This document shows positions 1 through 9,108 of a DNA stretch of 35,082 bases, one piece after another. The notes under the pieces were generated by a model. That model worked only from the letters and a program-made list of their open reading frames with translations, had not been told where the DNA came from and ran no database searches. The stretch's first letter is position 1. Every line of letters begins with the position of its first letter. A program made the translations under genes and the position numbers. Source of the stretch: Clostridium liquoris (GTDB lineage: Bacteria; Bacillota; Clostridia; Clostridiales; Clostridiaceae); contig NZ_PVXO01000018.1 of assembly GCF_002995785.1 (NCBI RefSeq), positions 1 through 35,082 on the forward strand, in the 5' to 3' direction.

Positions 1-60
1 TAAAAAATTAAGGGGATAAGTACGCCCTTTCGGGCCGCGGGCGAAGCCCTATTGGATAAA
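1..60. other. GC-rich tandem hairpins, possible end of an upstream mobile element
   Basis: A short GC-rich patch in very AT-rich DNA. It holds two back-to-back small hairpins: GCCC (24-27) with GGGC (32-35), and GGGC (39-42) with GCCC (46-49). Alternatively CGCCC (23-27) can pair with GGGCG (39-43). Compact GC-rich hairpins of this sort occur at the right ends of IS200/IS605-type elements, so this may be the edge of an insertion lying left of the window. No transposase is visible here, so the assignment is inference only. Confidence 0.25.
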
Positions 61-117
61 ATTTTCAACTGAATTTATAATGGGAAAAATTCAAAAAATA
101 AATTGCCCACTTTAACT

Positions 118-134
118 TGACACAAACCGTCCCC
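118..134. repeat. REP-like half site ending in CCGTCCCC
   Basis: The string TGACACAAACCGTCCCC lies just upstream of the jet promoter. Its reverse complement begins GGGGACGGTT, which resembles the outer arm (GGGGACAGTT) of the palindromic repeats found seven times later in this window. It also resembles ends that flank REP-associated tyrosine transposases in many bacteria. No matching second arm is seen nearby, so it may be a single-arm relic or chance. Confidence 0.3.
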
Positions 135-143
135 TAATTTCAG

Positions 144-172
144 TTGATAAACATATTATCAATACTTATAAT
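144..172 (+). promoter_or_regulatory. sigma-A-type promoter of the jet operon with overlapping inverted repeat
   Basis: TTGATA (144-149) and a perfect TATAAT (167-172) are separated by exactly 17 bp, a near-ideal vegetative promoter. The -35 box is part of the inverted repeat TTGATAA-ACATA-TTATCAA (144-162), which could be a repressor operator covering the -35 and spacer. A direct repeat TGAATATAG (172-180 and 181-189) follows at the expected transcription start. The first jet gene starts about 46 bp downstream of the probable start site. Confidence 0.65.
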
Positions 173-225
173 GAATATAGTGAATATAGTAGGATAGAAT
201 CATGTGTAACAAGGGAGAACCATTA

Positions 226-1242
226 ATGAAGGATATAAGAAAGTATGATTATAAAAGAATAGATACTTTAGAAATGCAAAAGTTTCTTTCAATATATGAT
301 TATCAGAAATTTGCTAAAACAGTAGAAGAACTTGAACAAAAAGGCATAATATCCCCAGTAAAGAGCAGCAAAACAAATGGGAAAAACCCTGCCTTATTTA
401 ACAAGTATAATATATTACCTGAGAAAAAAGATTATTCAGAGTATGAAGAAGAGTTAAATTATAAATTAAATTATAAGTTAAGTAAAAAATATTATTTGAA
501 GCATTTAGAACAATATGGAAAAGATAGAGAATATATTATAAAACTAAGCAACTTTTTGAATAATAAAGTTCATTTATTAAAAACAGCTGTGTCAGAAAAT
601 GAAAGATCCTTTCAAATTTGGAATAGGGAAAAATATTTAAAATTAGAAGGCGGAAAAAGATTATTAAATAACCTTAACTTTGATATAGAAAATCTAAATA
701 TATACCCAACTACAGAACCTTTAGCATATTTCTCAATTCATAAAAATACCCCGCAAAAAATTCTTATTCTAGAAAATAAAGATACCTTTTATACTTTAAG
801 ACATCATATGTTAAAAGGAAACAGCACTATACTTGGAGAAGAAATTTCAACTGTTATATATGGCAGGGGTAAGGACATATGGAAAACCTTTAAAGATTTT
901 CAAATATGCGTAGAACCTTATTTATTGTGTAAAGAAAACGAAATTTTATATCTAGGGGATTTAGATTATGAAGGTATAGTCATTTATGACAAGCTGCAGC
1001 AGGATTTTAAAGAAGACTTTTACATAAAACCCTTTATAAAAGCTTATTGCTATATGATTGATAAATATATTAAAGAAAATATGGAGCTGCCTTTAAGCAA
1101 AGAAGGTCAAAATAAGAATATAGGGCATGTATTTTTAAACAATTTTTCAGAACATTACATTAATAAAATAAAAGATATACTCAAATCAGGAAAATATATT
1201 CCTCAGGAAATAATTAATATAAATGACTTAACGAAGGAGTAA
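226..1242 (+). CDS. jetD: Wadjet protein JetD (DUF2220/Toprim-type nuclease subunit)
   Basis: A 338-residue protein whose C-terminal half looks like the Toprim fold of JetD/DUF2220 proteins: the acidic motif LILENKDTF (Glu183) and the DxDxxG-like motif GDLDYEG (Asp245, Asp247). In studied Wadjet systems JetD is the topoisomerase VI-related subunit that cuts closed-circular DNA captured by the JetABC SMC complex. The N-terminal ~120 residues are charged and predicted to bind partners or DNA. I chose the ATG at 226 because AAGGGAG lies at 211-217; an in-frame ATG at 202 with a weaker AGGAT upstream would add eight residues. The gene heads a tight operon; the next starts 4 bp after its stop. Having jetD first differs from the jetA-B-C-D order of type I systems and fits the type III arrangement as I recall it (not checked). 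Confidence 0.85.
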   Translation: MKDIRKYDYKRIDTLEMQKFLSIYDYQKFAKTVEELEQKGIISPVKSSKTNGKNPALFNKYNILPEKKDYSEYEEELNYKLNYKLSKKYYLKHLEQYGKDREYIIKLSNFLNNKVHLLKTAVSENERSFQIWNREKYLKLEGGKRLLNNLNFDIENLNIYPTTEPLAYFSIHKNTPQKILILENKDTFYTLRHHMLKGNSTILGEEISTVIYGRGKDIWKTFKDFQICVEPYLLCKENEILYLGDLDYEGIVIYDKLQQDFKEDFYIKPFIKAYCYMIDKYIKENMELPLSKEGQNKNIGHVFLNNFSEHYINKIKDILKSGKYIPQEIININDLTKE

Positions 1243-1246
1243 GAAA

Positions 1247-2863
1247 ATGAATCTTGACTTTTTAAAAGATTTTCATAAGAGAATGAAAAAAGTTGGAACC
1301 TATGCGCTAATCAATTATAACAGCATATATAAAGGAACTTGGAAAAATTATGGCTTTGAAGAAAACTATGAATATATTAATCTTATATTTGCTGTAATGA
1401 TGTTTATTATGGAGCAGTCTTTAAAAGATGATATATGTACATTAGATGATATAGCAGCCTATATAGATGAAATAAATACTAAGTTTTTTAAAAAGAGTTT
1501 AACCTATGAACAGAGCAGAAACTTAGCTGATTTTATAGTTAATACTGTCCTCTGCGATGACGGTAAAGCGATGTATTTTAAAGGTTATAACTTTGGAGAA
1601 AAAGAATATGAAGATATACATATATCCTTTATAAACAATAAAATAGTTTATATAAATGATACAGTAAGAAGAACTTCTTATTATTTAACAGAGGATGGAT
1701 ATTCATTGCTTTTAGGTACTTTGGAAGTAGAAAATAATATGAAGCTTACCATACAGGAAATTATATTTAAGCTTCATTTAGATAAGGCGGATTATGATAA
1801 AGCTGTAGATGATATAAAGCAGATATTTAACTTATCTAGGATTCAGCTTCAAAAGATTGAAGAAAGCATAAGAAAGATAAAAGAAAATGTACTTAACTTT
1901 TCATCAGAGGCCTATGAAAATATACAGGATGAAAATATGGATATAATTAAAGACTATAGAAGGAAGTTTCAAGGATATAAACAATACATAAAAGAAAAAA
2001 TTCAGGAGTTTTACGATAATGGAATAGATTTAGAAAAGTTAGATAAGGAAGAAAAAAACAATCTGGACAATTTAGGAATAATAAACCAGTATTTATCTAG
2101 AGTAATAGGAGAACAGCAAAAAATATTAAACTCTCATTTTGATTTTAAAAAGGCTTATTCCAATGCGCTTACAGGTATGACTGCCATGGCTGCTATTAAA
2201 AGAATAAACTTTAATAATGATCTATATGAATATATTTTAAAAGACGTTTCCAAACTGGATGCTTTAGATAAAATACTTAGACCTTTATACTTAGCAAAAT
2301 TACCTAAGTACTATAACATTAACAAATGTCTCCAATATCAAAAGGTTATAAAAGCTAAAATGGAGGATGCAGAAGAAGAAATATCTTTAGACGAGGAATC
2401 CTTTAGAGAAGAAAAAGAAAAAGAACTAAGGGAAAAGCTTTTAAAATATAGAGAACTTTTAGAAACCCTGCTTGAATATTTAATAAATAGCAGTAAAAAA
2501 TCTATGTCCCTAGGAGAAATAGTTAACATTGTAAATAAGGATGAAAAAATGAAAGCAAAATTTATTCCTTCTGTAGAGATATTTAGAGAAGTTATGATAG
2601 AACTTTTAAAATCATCCTATATAGATATAGAAAAAATGAAAAAAGAAAGTGAACATAGTTTAGAAGAGGATGATATTATAGATTTTCAACTTAATAAAAT
2701 GCTGTTGTCTTTAATTGAAGAAGATAAAAAGTTTTCAAAAATAAAGGCTATAGAAATTAACAAGCTGTTTAATGAAAAACCTGTGAAGATTTATGGAGCA
2801 GCTATGGACAAAGGCTATGTAAAAACTGTTACCTGTTCAAATATAAAATTTAAATTGCATTAA
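1247..2863 (+). CDS. jetA: Wadjet protein JetA (MukF-like kleisin subunit)
   Basis: A 538-residue, strongly charged, mostly helical protein with no signal peptide or membrane segment. By position between jetD and jetB, by size, and by its long helical region (about residues 170-430) it is the kleisin-like JetA that bridges the two heads of the SMC subunit, as MukF does in MukBEF. Primary sequence is poorly conserved in this family and I see no single diagnostic motif, so the call leans on context; it resembles the clostridial JetA family sometimes labelled DUF5716. An AAGGAG site precedes the ATG, overlapping the end of jetD. The stretch at residues ~370-405 is very rich in Glu and Lys. It probably acts in the cytoplasm as a stable complex with JetB and JetC. 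Confidence 0.78.
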   Translation: MNLDFLKDFHKRMKKVGTYALINYNSIYKGTWKNYGFEENYEYINLIFAVMMFIMEQSLKDDICTLDDIAAYIDEINTKFFKKSLTYEQSRNLADFIVNTVLCDDGKAMYFKGYNFGEKEYEDIHISFINNKIVYINDTVRRTSYYLTEDGYSLLLGTLEVENNMKLTIQEIIFKLHLDKADYDKAVDDIKQIFNLSRIQLQKIEESIRKIKENVLNFSSEAYENIQDENMDIIKDYRRKFQGYKQYIKEKIQEFYDNGIDLEKLDKEEKNNLDNLGIINQYLSRVIGEQQKILNSHFDFKKAYSNALTGMTAMAAIKRINFNNDLYEYILKDVSKLDALDKILRPLYLAKLPKYYNINKCLQYQKVIKAKMEDAEEEISLDEESFREEKEKELREKLLKYRELLETLLEYLINSSKKSMSLGEIVNIVNKDEKMKAKFIPSVEIFREVMIELLKSSYIDIEKMKKESEHSLEEDDIIDFQLNKMLLSLIEEDKKFSKIKAIEINKLFNEKPVKIYGAAMDKGYVKTVTCSNIKFKLH

Positions 2864-2876
2864 AGGAGCTGGAGAT

Positions 2877-3593
2877 ATGTATACAGCGGAACAAATAACA
2901 AAGTCTACAAGTATATTTTACTACTTATTGGAAAATGGAGAACTAGTAGAAGAACAGCAAAAAGAAATGTATAGAGAATATAGTGAAAATGAAGAGATAA
3001 TGAATTTAGTAAAATTACAAGGACAGCAGTGCGGATGCAATATACAAAAATATAGTGGAGTAATATATTTAATTCCAAAGGAAGATAATGATTTTTTAGG
3101 TTACTCAAAAGGGGCATTAAAAAAAGAGCTTTGTAAATCTACTGCCAATGACAAAGACTATTATCTTTCACAGTTTGTTATAATAACACTTTTAAGTGAA
3201 ATTTACGGCTCCCAAGGGAAAAGCAGTAAGTCAAGAAGCTTTATAAAATTTGGGGAGCTTTTAAATATAGTTACAAATAAGCTAAAAACAGCTGTAGATA
3301 ATGAAAATATAGAAAATATAGAAAAGAGCAGTGGAATAGCTTTTTCTAATATATCAGAACGATGGGATGCACTAAAAAGCACGGACAAAGCATCTACAGC
3401 TAAGACCTTTAAAGAAGGCTTTGTAATTGCCATATTAAACTTTTTAGAAAATCAAAAGCTAATAAACTTTATAAAAGAAGATGACATGATAATTCCAACT
3501 CCAAAGCTGGACAATTTTATGGATTGGAATATACTTAATAAAAATAATTATGAGAGAATACAGGAGGCCTTTTGGGAAATAGAGAATGAGTAA
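2877..3593 (+). CDS. jetB: Wadjet protein JetB (MukE-like subunit)
   Basis: A 238-residue acidic protein lying between the kleisin and SMC genes, as expected for the MukE/kite-like subunit JetB, a tandem winged-helix protein that binds the kleisin and DNA. Residues ~90-125 and ~190-225 look like helix-rich segments with short beta strands, compatible with winged helices. It resembles the clostridial family labelled DUF6063, from memory. AAAGGAGCTGGAG precedes the ATG. The end overlaps jetC by 8 bp (ATGAGTAA), implying coupled translation and tight stoichiometry. No catalytic motif is expected or seen. Confidence 0.75.
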   Translation: MYTAEQITKSTSIFYYLLENGELVEEQQKEMYREYSENEEIMNLVKLQGQQCGCNIQKYSGVIYLIPKEDNDFLGYSKGALKKELCKSTANDKDYYLSQFVIITLLSEIYGSQGKSSKSRSFIKFGELLNIVTNKLKTAVDNENIENIEKSSGIAFSNISERWDALKSTDKASTAKTFKEGFVIAILNFLENQKLINFIKEDDMIIPTPKLDNFMDWNILNKNNYERIQEAFWEIENE

Positions 3594-6500
3594 ATATAAT
3601 GCAGTTAGAATAGTAAATTTAAATTACAATAAAAACACCATGAAAATAAATGATGAAACCTTTAATTTCGGAGGAGAAAGCACTTTAATGAGCCTAAGAA
3701 ATGGTGGGGGAAAATCAGTAATGGTGCAGATGTTAATGGCACCATTTCTAAATGCTAGGTATAGAGATTTAAAAGATAGAAAATTTAGCAGCTATTTTAC
3801 AGGAAGTACTCCTACATATATACTTACAGAATGGATTTTAGATAACAATTCTTCTTATGTATTGACAGGTATGGGGATAAAAAGAAAAACCACCACCTCC
3901 GATGGAGATTCTAAAGATGAATTGGACATCATAACCTTTATTCATGAATACAAAGAAGGCAATGACTATGATATACATAACTTTCCTGTAACTGAAAAGA
4001 CCTCAAAGGGTTTTAAGGTAAAGAATTTTTCCTATTTAAAAAATAAGATGGAAGAAATAAAGGGAGATAAAAATTATATATTTGATTACTTTGATTTGGG
4101 TATAGATGCTCAAAGAAGAAAATATTTTGAAACTTTAAAGCAGTACAATATAAATCATAGAGAATGGGAAAGTATTATAAAGAAAATAAACCTAAAGGAA
4201 TCAGGCTTATCAGATCTTTTCCAAGAGGCTAAAACAGTTTCAGGATTGGTGGAGAAATGGTTTATTCCAACGGTTTCAGATAAATTAAATGATGGCGAAG
4301 ATAAAATTAAAAACTTTGGAGAAATAATTCAAAAGTTCATAGTTCAGTATAAAGAAAATGAAAATAAAATGCAGAGAAGAGAAGGCATAGAGCTTTTTAA
4401 AAATAAATCTATTGAGATATTAAAAAAAGCAGAGGATTTTAAATCCTCAAAGGAATATAAAGAAAAGGTTAAAAATGAAATTGCTAATTTTTATAATTAT
4501 CTATGCTGTGAAATTGAAAATTTAATTAGTGAAAAAGAAAATATGGAAAATAGACTGATAAGCCTTAATGAGGAATTTAAGGAAATTGAGTATGAGAGGC
4601 TGTCCTTTGAATATCATAAATTAAATGAGGATATAAGGGATATGCAGGAAGAGAAGAGCGGACTTGAGAAGGTTATAGATGAGTTAGATAGTAAAATTAA
4701 TGATAAAGAAATTCAAATTGCAATTGAAGAATGTGCAAAATCACATAGAGATTATATGGAATATTCAAAGCAGGTGCAAACCTATGAAAATAAATTAGAT
4801 ATTGCTAGAAGTAAGGATTCAGAAAAAGAAAATGAGAGAAAACATATAGGATATACATTAAGAAAACACTATGAATATAAGATACAAGGCCAAAATCAGG
4901 AAGCTTTATTAAAAGGAGAAGAAAAAAGAAAAGTTGAAGGAGTTATAAGTGAACTTAATGATAAGTTTGATAGATTGAATAAAGAATGTATAAGAATAGC
5001 CCAGGAAAAGGCATCACTTCAAACCAAAGTAGAAGGATATAATGAAGAGGAGTTTAAATTTAATGAAAAATATGCTTTAGCACTAACTCGTGATATAGCT
5101 GGTGAATATGATGGAAATATAATTGAGAATTATGAGGAAAATTTTAAAAAAAGGTGTATTAAAAATCATAAGGAATTTGAAGATAAAGTAAAGGAACTGG
5201 ATAATATAAACAAGGAATTGCCAATAAAGAGAAAAGAAAAGGAAGAAACAAGTATAAAATATGGTGAAATAAAAAATAGTTTGGAAAATAATAAAAAAGA
5301 ACTGGAAGTATTAGAAAAAGCTGTAGATGATATAAAAAAAGTATTATTGTATTGTAATATTGAGGACAGTAAGGTTTTTGATAAAGAATACATATTGAAG
5401 CAGTTAACGAAAAAAATAGAAAGCTTAAATAAAGAAAAGCAGTGTTATATTGAAAATTTACATAGTTTAGAAAAAGAAAAGAAGATGTATGAAACAGGAA
5501 GAAATATAAAGCTTCAAGAGGAGTTTGAAGAAATGTTATCTTCATTAGACATACCTATAGTTTTCGGATTGGAATGGATTAAAAAGCAGAATTTATCTAT
5601 GGATAAGAAAACAAAGCTTATAAATAATAATCCTTTTTTGCCCTATTCTTTAATAATGCAAAACAGTAGTTTAGAAAAACTTAAAAGGGAAGAAACAGAA
5701 GTGTTTACATCATTTCCTCTACCTATAATAGAGCAGGAAAAACTTGAGAGCACTCTTCAGGTTCAAGTTGTGAATAATATTTATACTGTGGGAAATATGG
5801 ATTTCTATATTGCATTTAACAGCAAATTGTTAAATGAAGAGGAATTGAAAGCTTTATTAAAAGATTTAAGTTTGAAAATAGAAGATGTTAATAAAAGCAT
5901 AGGAATAAAGGAAGAGGAAATAAATGCATACGCTTTAAATAAGTATAAAGTGGCAGAATTTAATGTAAAGAAATCCTATATAGATAATTTAAATAAGAGT
6001 ATAAAACAGGATGAAAAAAATATTATTTCTATTGAAGATAAGATTAGTTTACTTATAGATAGAATACATAAATTAGAAGAGGATAAAAATCAGGTAGAAA
6101 AATCCATAAAACATATAGAATATAATAAGGATAAGTTAGAAAGAGAAAAAGAAGATTTTAATTATTTAATGAAGAAATATAATGAATATAAGGAACAGAA
6201 GGATAAGCTTTTATTAAAAGGAGAAGAACTAACTAATATAAATGAAAGAATAGAAGAATTAAATGATAAAGTAAAAAGTGAAAGAAACTTATTGGAAAAT
6301 GTAAATGAGCAAATGCGTATTTTAAAGGATGGTTTAAATGAAAGTGAAAGACAATGTAAAAAATATATAGGTTTTAGAGATGGAGAAATTATAAAAAAAG
6401 ATATAGAGGATTTAGAGGGAAGATATGAAGCCATATCCTCAGGGATAGGTGCAGAAGTCAAAGATTTAGAAAATATTTTATCCACAGTAAGGGGAAATTT

Positions 6501-7983
6501 TAAAAATGTGGAGAGTCAGCTTATAGAAAAAACAAAGGAATATAACTTAAAAGAAAGTGACTACATAAATGTTATTTATGATAATTTAAAGGAAGGTTTA
6601 TTAAAAAAGGATAAAAAAGAATTACAGGAAGGAAGAGAAAAGAACAAAAAAACTGTACAGGAATTGGAAATTAAAAAAGCAAAAAAAGAAGCTAATTTAG
6701 AAATCACTTTAAAAAACATAAAAGAGAATTTCCAAACCGATATACCAAAAGATAAAATTTATATACAAAATTTAGATTTCAAGGGTAGAAAAAATTCCAA
6801 GAATAAAGAAATAAATCAATGCAGGGAAAGTATTATAAGATTAGAAGATAATATAGTAATCTTAAAAAGTAACAAGGATAAAATGCATGATTATGCTGAG
6901 TTTAAAGTGCAGCAGAATATGGATTTCACACTTCAGCTTAATAATATAGAAGAAATGAGAAAGGAATTAATAGAAAAATATCATATAAGTATTACAAAAG
7001 AGGAACAGTCTAATAAAATATTATCAAAAGCTTGCAGTGAATTGTCAGATGAAGTTAGATTTACTTCAGATGAATTCTTTAGAAATACTATTGATATACT
7101 TTTAGAGATAAATTCTAATCCAGAAGATGTTATAAAAACTCTAGGAACAGTAAGAGAAGTGCACATGAAAATGCTGCAGCAGCTGGAAACGGACTTGGCA
7201 AAAGTGGAAGAAGAAAAGAAAAATATAATGGATATGCTGTATGAGTATATGGAGCAGGTATATGAGAATTTAGGCATGATAGATGATAATTCATCTATAA
7301 ATATAAATGGAAGATATATAAAGATGTTAAATATAATTCAACCAAAATGGGAAGACAAGAAGGAATACTATAAGCTTAAGATAAAAGATTTTTTAGAAAG
7401 TATAATAGAAAGGTGTGTTCAGGAGCTTTCCCAGGGCAAAAATATAGAAGAAACCATTTCGAAGGAAATAACTACAATCAGGCTTTATGATGAAGTGGTG
7501 GGCATAAGCGAAATAGATATAAAATTATATAAAATAGAGGCTTCAAAGCAGGTGCAGATAAGTTGGAATGGAGTAGCGGAAAACTCAGGTGGAGAAGGAT
7601 TTTTATCAGCCTTTGTAATCTTAACAAGTCTTCTTTCCTATATGAGAAAGGAGGAAACTGATATTTTTAGAAATTCTCAAGAGGGAAAGGTATTGATTAT
7701 GGATAATCCTTTTGCTCAAACCAATGCGGAACATTTACTAAAGCCATTAATGGATATAGCCAAAAAAAATAATACTCAACTTATATGCTTTTCAGGTCTT
7801 GGAGGGGATTCTATTTATAATAGATTTGATAATATATATGTGTTAAATTTGATGGATTCAAAATTAAATCAAGGCATGTATTATATGGAAAGTGAACATA
7901 AAAAGGGTGAAGAGCTTACCAATGTAGTCTCTTCAAGGTTTAAAATACAAAAGGAAATAGCAGATCAAATTACTCTGTTTTAG
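3586..7983 (+). CDS. jetC: Wadjet protein JetC (SMC/MukB-like ATPase)
   Basis: A 1465-residue SMC-family ATPase. A Walker A-type loop NGGGKS is at residues 39-44, the ABC signature SGGEG at 1334-1338, and Walker B VLIMDNPF around Asp1373, followed by a D-loop-like FAQTN. Between the head halves lie two very long coiled coils (roughly residues 250-640 and 770-1240) separated by a non-coiled segment at ~650-760 that should be the hinge. This is the motor that, with JetA and JetB, extrudes plasmid DNA loops until JetD cuts. Length and the MukB-style head distinguish it from Rad50/SbcC: I see no CxxC zinc hook. The start overlaps jetB. Base use matches the neighbouring genes, so there is no clear sign of recent transfer. 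Confidence 0.9.
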   Translation: MSKYNAVRIVNLNYNKNTMKINDETFNFGGESTLMSLRNGGGKSVMVQMLMAPFLNARYRDLKDRKFSSYFTGSTPTYILTEWILDNNSSYVLTGMGIKRKTTTSDGDSKDELDIITFIHEYKEGNDYDIHNFPVTEKTSKGFKVKNFSYLKNKMEEIKGDKNYIFDYFDLGIDAQRRKYFETLKQYNINHREWESIIKKINLKESGLSDLFQEAKTVSGLVEKWFIPTVSDKLNDGEDKIKNFGEIIQKFIVQYKENENKMQRREGIELFKNKSIEILKKAEDFKSSKEYKEKVKNEIANFYNYLCCEIENLISEKENMENRLISLNEEFKEIEYERLSFEYHKLNEDIRDMQEEKSGLEKVIDELDSKINDKEIQIAIEECAKSHRDYMEYSKQVQTYENKLDIARSKDSEKENERKHIGYTLRKHYEYKIQGQNQEALLKGEEKRKVEGVISELNDKFDRLNKECIRIAQEKASLQTKVEGYNEEEFKFNEKYALALTRDIAGEYDGNIIENYEENFKKRCIKNHKEFEDKVKELDNINKELPIKRKEKEETSIKYGEIKNSLENNKKELEVLEKAVDDIKKVLLYCNIEDSKVFDKEYILKQLTKKIESLNKEKQCYIENLHSLEKEKKMYETGRNIKLQEEFEEMLSSLDIPIVFGLEWIKKQNLSMDKKTKLINNNPFLPYSLIMQNSSLEKLKREETEVFTSFPLPIIEQEKLESTLQVQVVNNIYTVGNMDFYIAFNSKLLNEEELKALLKDLSLKIEDVNKSIGIKEEEINAYALNKYKVAEFNVKKSYIDNLNKSIKQDEKNIISIEDKISLLIDRIHKLEEDKNQVEKSIKHIEYNKDKLEREKEDFNYLMKKYNEYKEQKDKLLLKGEELTNINERIEELNDKVKSERNLLENVNEQMRILKDGLNESERQCKKYIGFRDGEIIKKDIEDLEGRYEAISSGIGAEVKDLENILSTVRGNFKNVESQLIEKTKEYNLKESDYINVIYDNLKEGLLKKDKKELQEGREKNKKTVQELEIKKAKKEANLEITLKNIKENFQTDIPKDKIYIQNLDFKGRKNSKNKEINQCRESIIRLEDNIVILKSNKDKMHDYAEFKVQQNMDFTLQLNNIEEMRKELIEKYHISITKEEQSNKILSKACSELSDEVRFTSDEFFRNTIDILLEINSNPEDVIKTLGTVREVHMKMLQQLETDLAKVEEEKKNIMDMLYEYMEQVYENLGMIDDNSSININGRYIKMLNIIQPKWEDKKEYYKLKIKDFLESIIERCVQELSQGKNIEETISKEITTIRLYDEVVGISEIDIKLYKIEASKQVQISWNGVAENSGGEGFLSAFVILTSLLSYMRKEETDIFRNSQEGKVLIMDNPFAQTNAEHLLKPLMDIAKKNNTQLICFSGLGGDSIYNRFDNIYVLNLMDSKLNQGMYYMESEHKKGEELTNVVSSRFKIQKEIADQITLF

Positions 7984-7995
7984 AAAGGAAAAATT

Positions 7996-9060
7996 ATGCC
8001 AAAACGAATTAAAAGTCGAAAAAGTAAAATTGGTGTTGCACCAGGCAGCCTTATACATGTAGGTGAGCATGTAAATGATGATGTAAAAATTCAGCTTATA
8101 AGTTACAATGAAGATATTTTTAATAAAGCTTCATATGAAAATATAGAAAAATGCCTTTCTGCATGTAATAATGATGCTATAAACTGGATAAATGTTGATG
8201 GATTACATGAGGTGGAGGTAATTAGTAGTGCAGGGAAAAGGTTTAATATTCATCCTCTTATATTAGAAGATATTTTAAATACAACCCAGCGCCCTAAAAT
8301 AGATATAGATAATAATTATATATTCATTGTTATTAAAATGCTTTACTACAATAAAGATATAAAAGAAATTGAATCCGAGCAAGTAAGCATTATAATTCTT
8401 AAAAACTATATTTTATCCTTTCAAGAATTTCAAGGGGATATTTTTGACGACCTTAGAAGAAGGCTTGAATACAATAAGTCTAATATAAGATCTAAAGGCA
8501 CGGATTATCTTGCTTATTCTTTAATAGACACTATAGTTGACAGCTATTTTGACATTATAGAGAATATAGGTGATTCAATAGATGAAATTGAAGATATTCT
8601 TATGAGTAATCCTAGTAATGAAATACTTAATGATATTTATAAATTTAAAAGAGAATTGATATTTTTAAGAAATTCTGTTTGGCCTCTTAGAGAAGTTCTT
8701 GGAAAGCTTGTTAAATCTGAATATGAGTTAATAGATGACAAAACTGTAATGTACTTAAGGGATGTATATGATCATACTATTCAAGTTGTAGATATAATAG
8801 AAACCTATAGAGATATTTTATCTGGTATGTTAGATACATATCTGTCTAGCATTAGCAATAAAACAAATGAAGTAATGAAGATACTTACCATATTTTCAAC
8901 TATTTTCATCCCTCTTTCATTTTTAACAGGTATATATGGTATGAATTTTGATTATATACCTGAACTTAAATTTAAATATGGATACTTGGTTTTCTGGATA
9001 ATTACTATTTTTTGTATATTAGTTATGCTTAATTATTTTAGAAGGAAAAAATGGCTTTAA
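7996..9060 (+). CDS. corA: CorA-family magnesium/cobalt transporter
   Basis: A 354-residue protein with a large cytoplasmic N-terminal domain, a long helical region (~residues 170-290) and two C-terminal membrane helices. The hallmark YGMNF signature (Gly315-Met316-Asn317) follows the first membrane helix, as in the pore of CorA channels, which take up Mg2+ (and Co2+ or Ni2+) as homopentamers. AAAGGAAAAATT precedes the ATG. It begins only 12 bp after jetC with no terminator between, so it is probably cotranscribed with the Wadjet genes. Whether this has functional meaning (JetC and JetD need divalent cations) or is chance adjacency cannot be told here. A strong hairpin terminator lies just downstream. 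Confidence 0.93.
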   Translation: MPKRIKSRKSKIGVAPGSLIHVGEHVNDDVKIQLISYNEDIFNKASYENIEKCLSACNNDAINWINVDGLHEVEVISSAGKRFNIHPLILEDILNTTQRPKIDIDNNYIFIVIKMLYYNKDIKEIESEQVSIIILKNYILSFQEFQGDIFDDLRRRLEYNKSNIRSKGTDYLAYSLIDTIVDSYFDIIENIGDSIDEIEDILMSNPSNEILNDIYKFKRELIFLRNSVWPLREVLGKLVKSEYELIDDKTVMYLRDVYDHTIQVVDIIETYRDILSGMLDTYLSSISNKTNEVMKILTIFSTIFIPLSFLTGIYGMNFDYIPELKFKYGYLVFWIITIFCILVMLNYFRRKKWL

Positions 9061-9062
9061 AT

Positions 9063-9099
9063 AATATATGGGGATGGTTCATAACCATCCCCATATATT
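9063..9099. terminator. bidirectional hairpin terminator between corA and hxlR
   Basis: A perfect 17-bp stem (9063-9079 with 9083-9099) closed by the 3-nt loop CAT, GC-rich at its core (GGGGATGG/CCATCCCC) and AT-rich at its base. It lies between the convergent corA (+) and hxlR (-) reading frames and should end transcription from both sides. Confidence 0.85.
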
Positions 9100-9108
9100 A
9101 AATTGCAT

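Noticed and set aside
5159-5545. Minus-strand reading frames inside jetC
   Set aside because: They are mirror frames of the lysine- and glutamate-rich coiled coil, giving Phe/Leu/Ser-rich translations without any family features.
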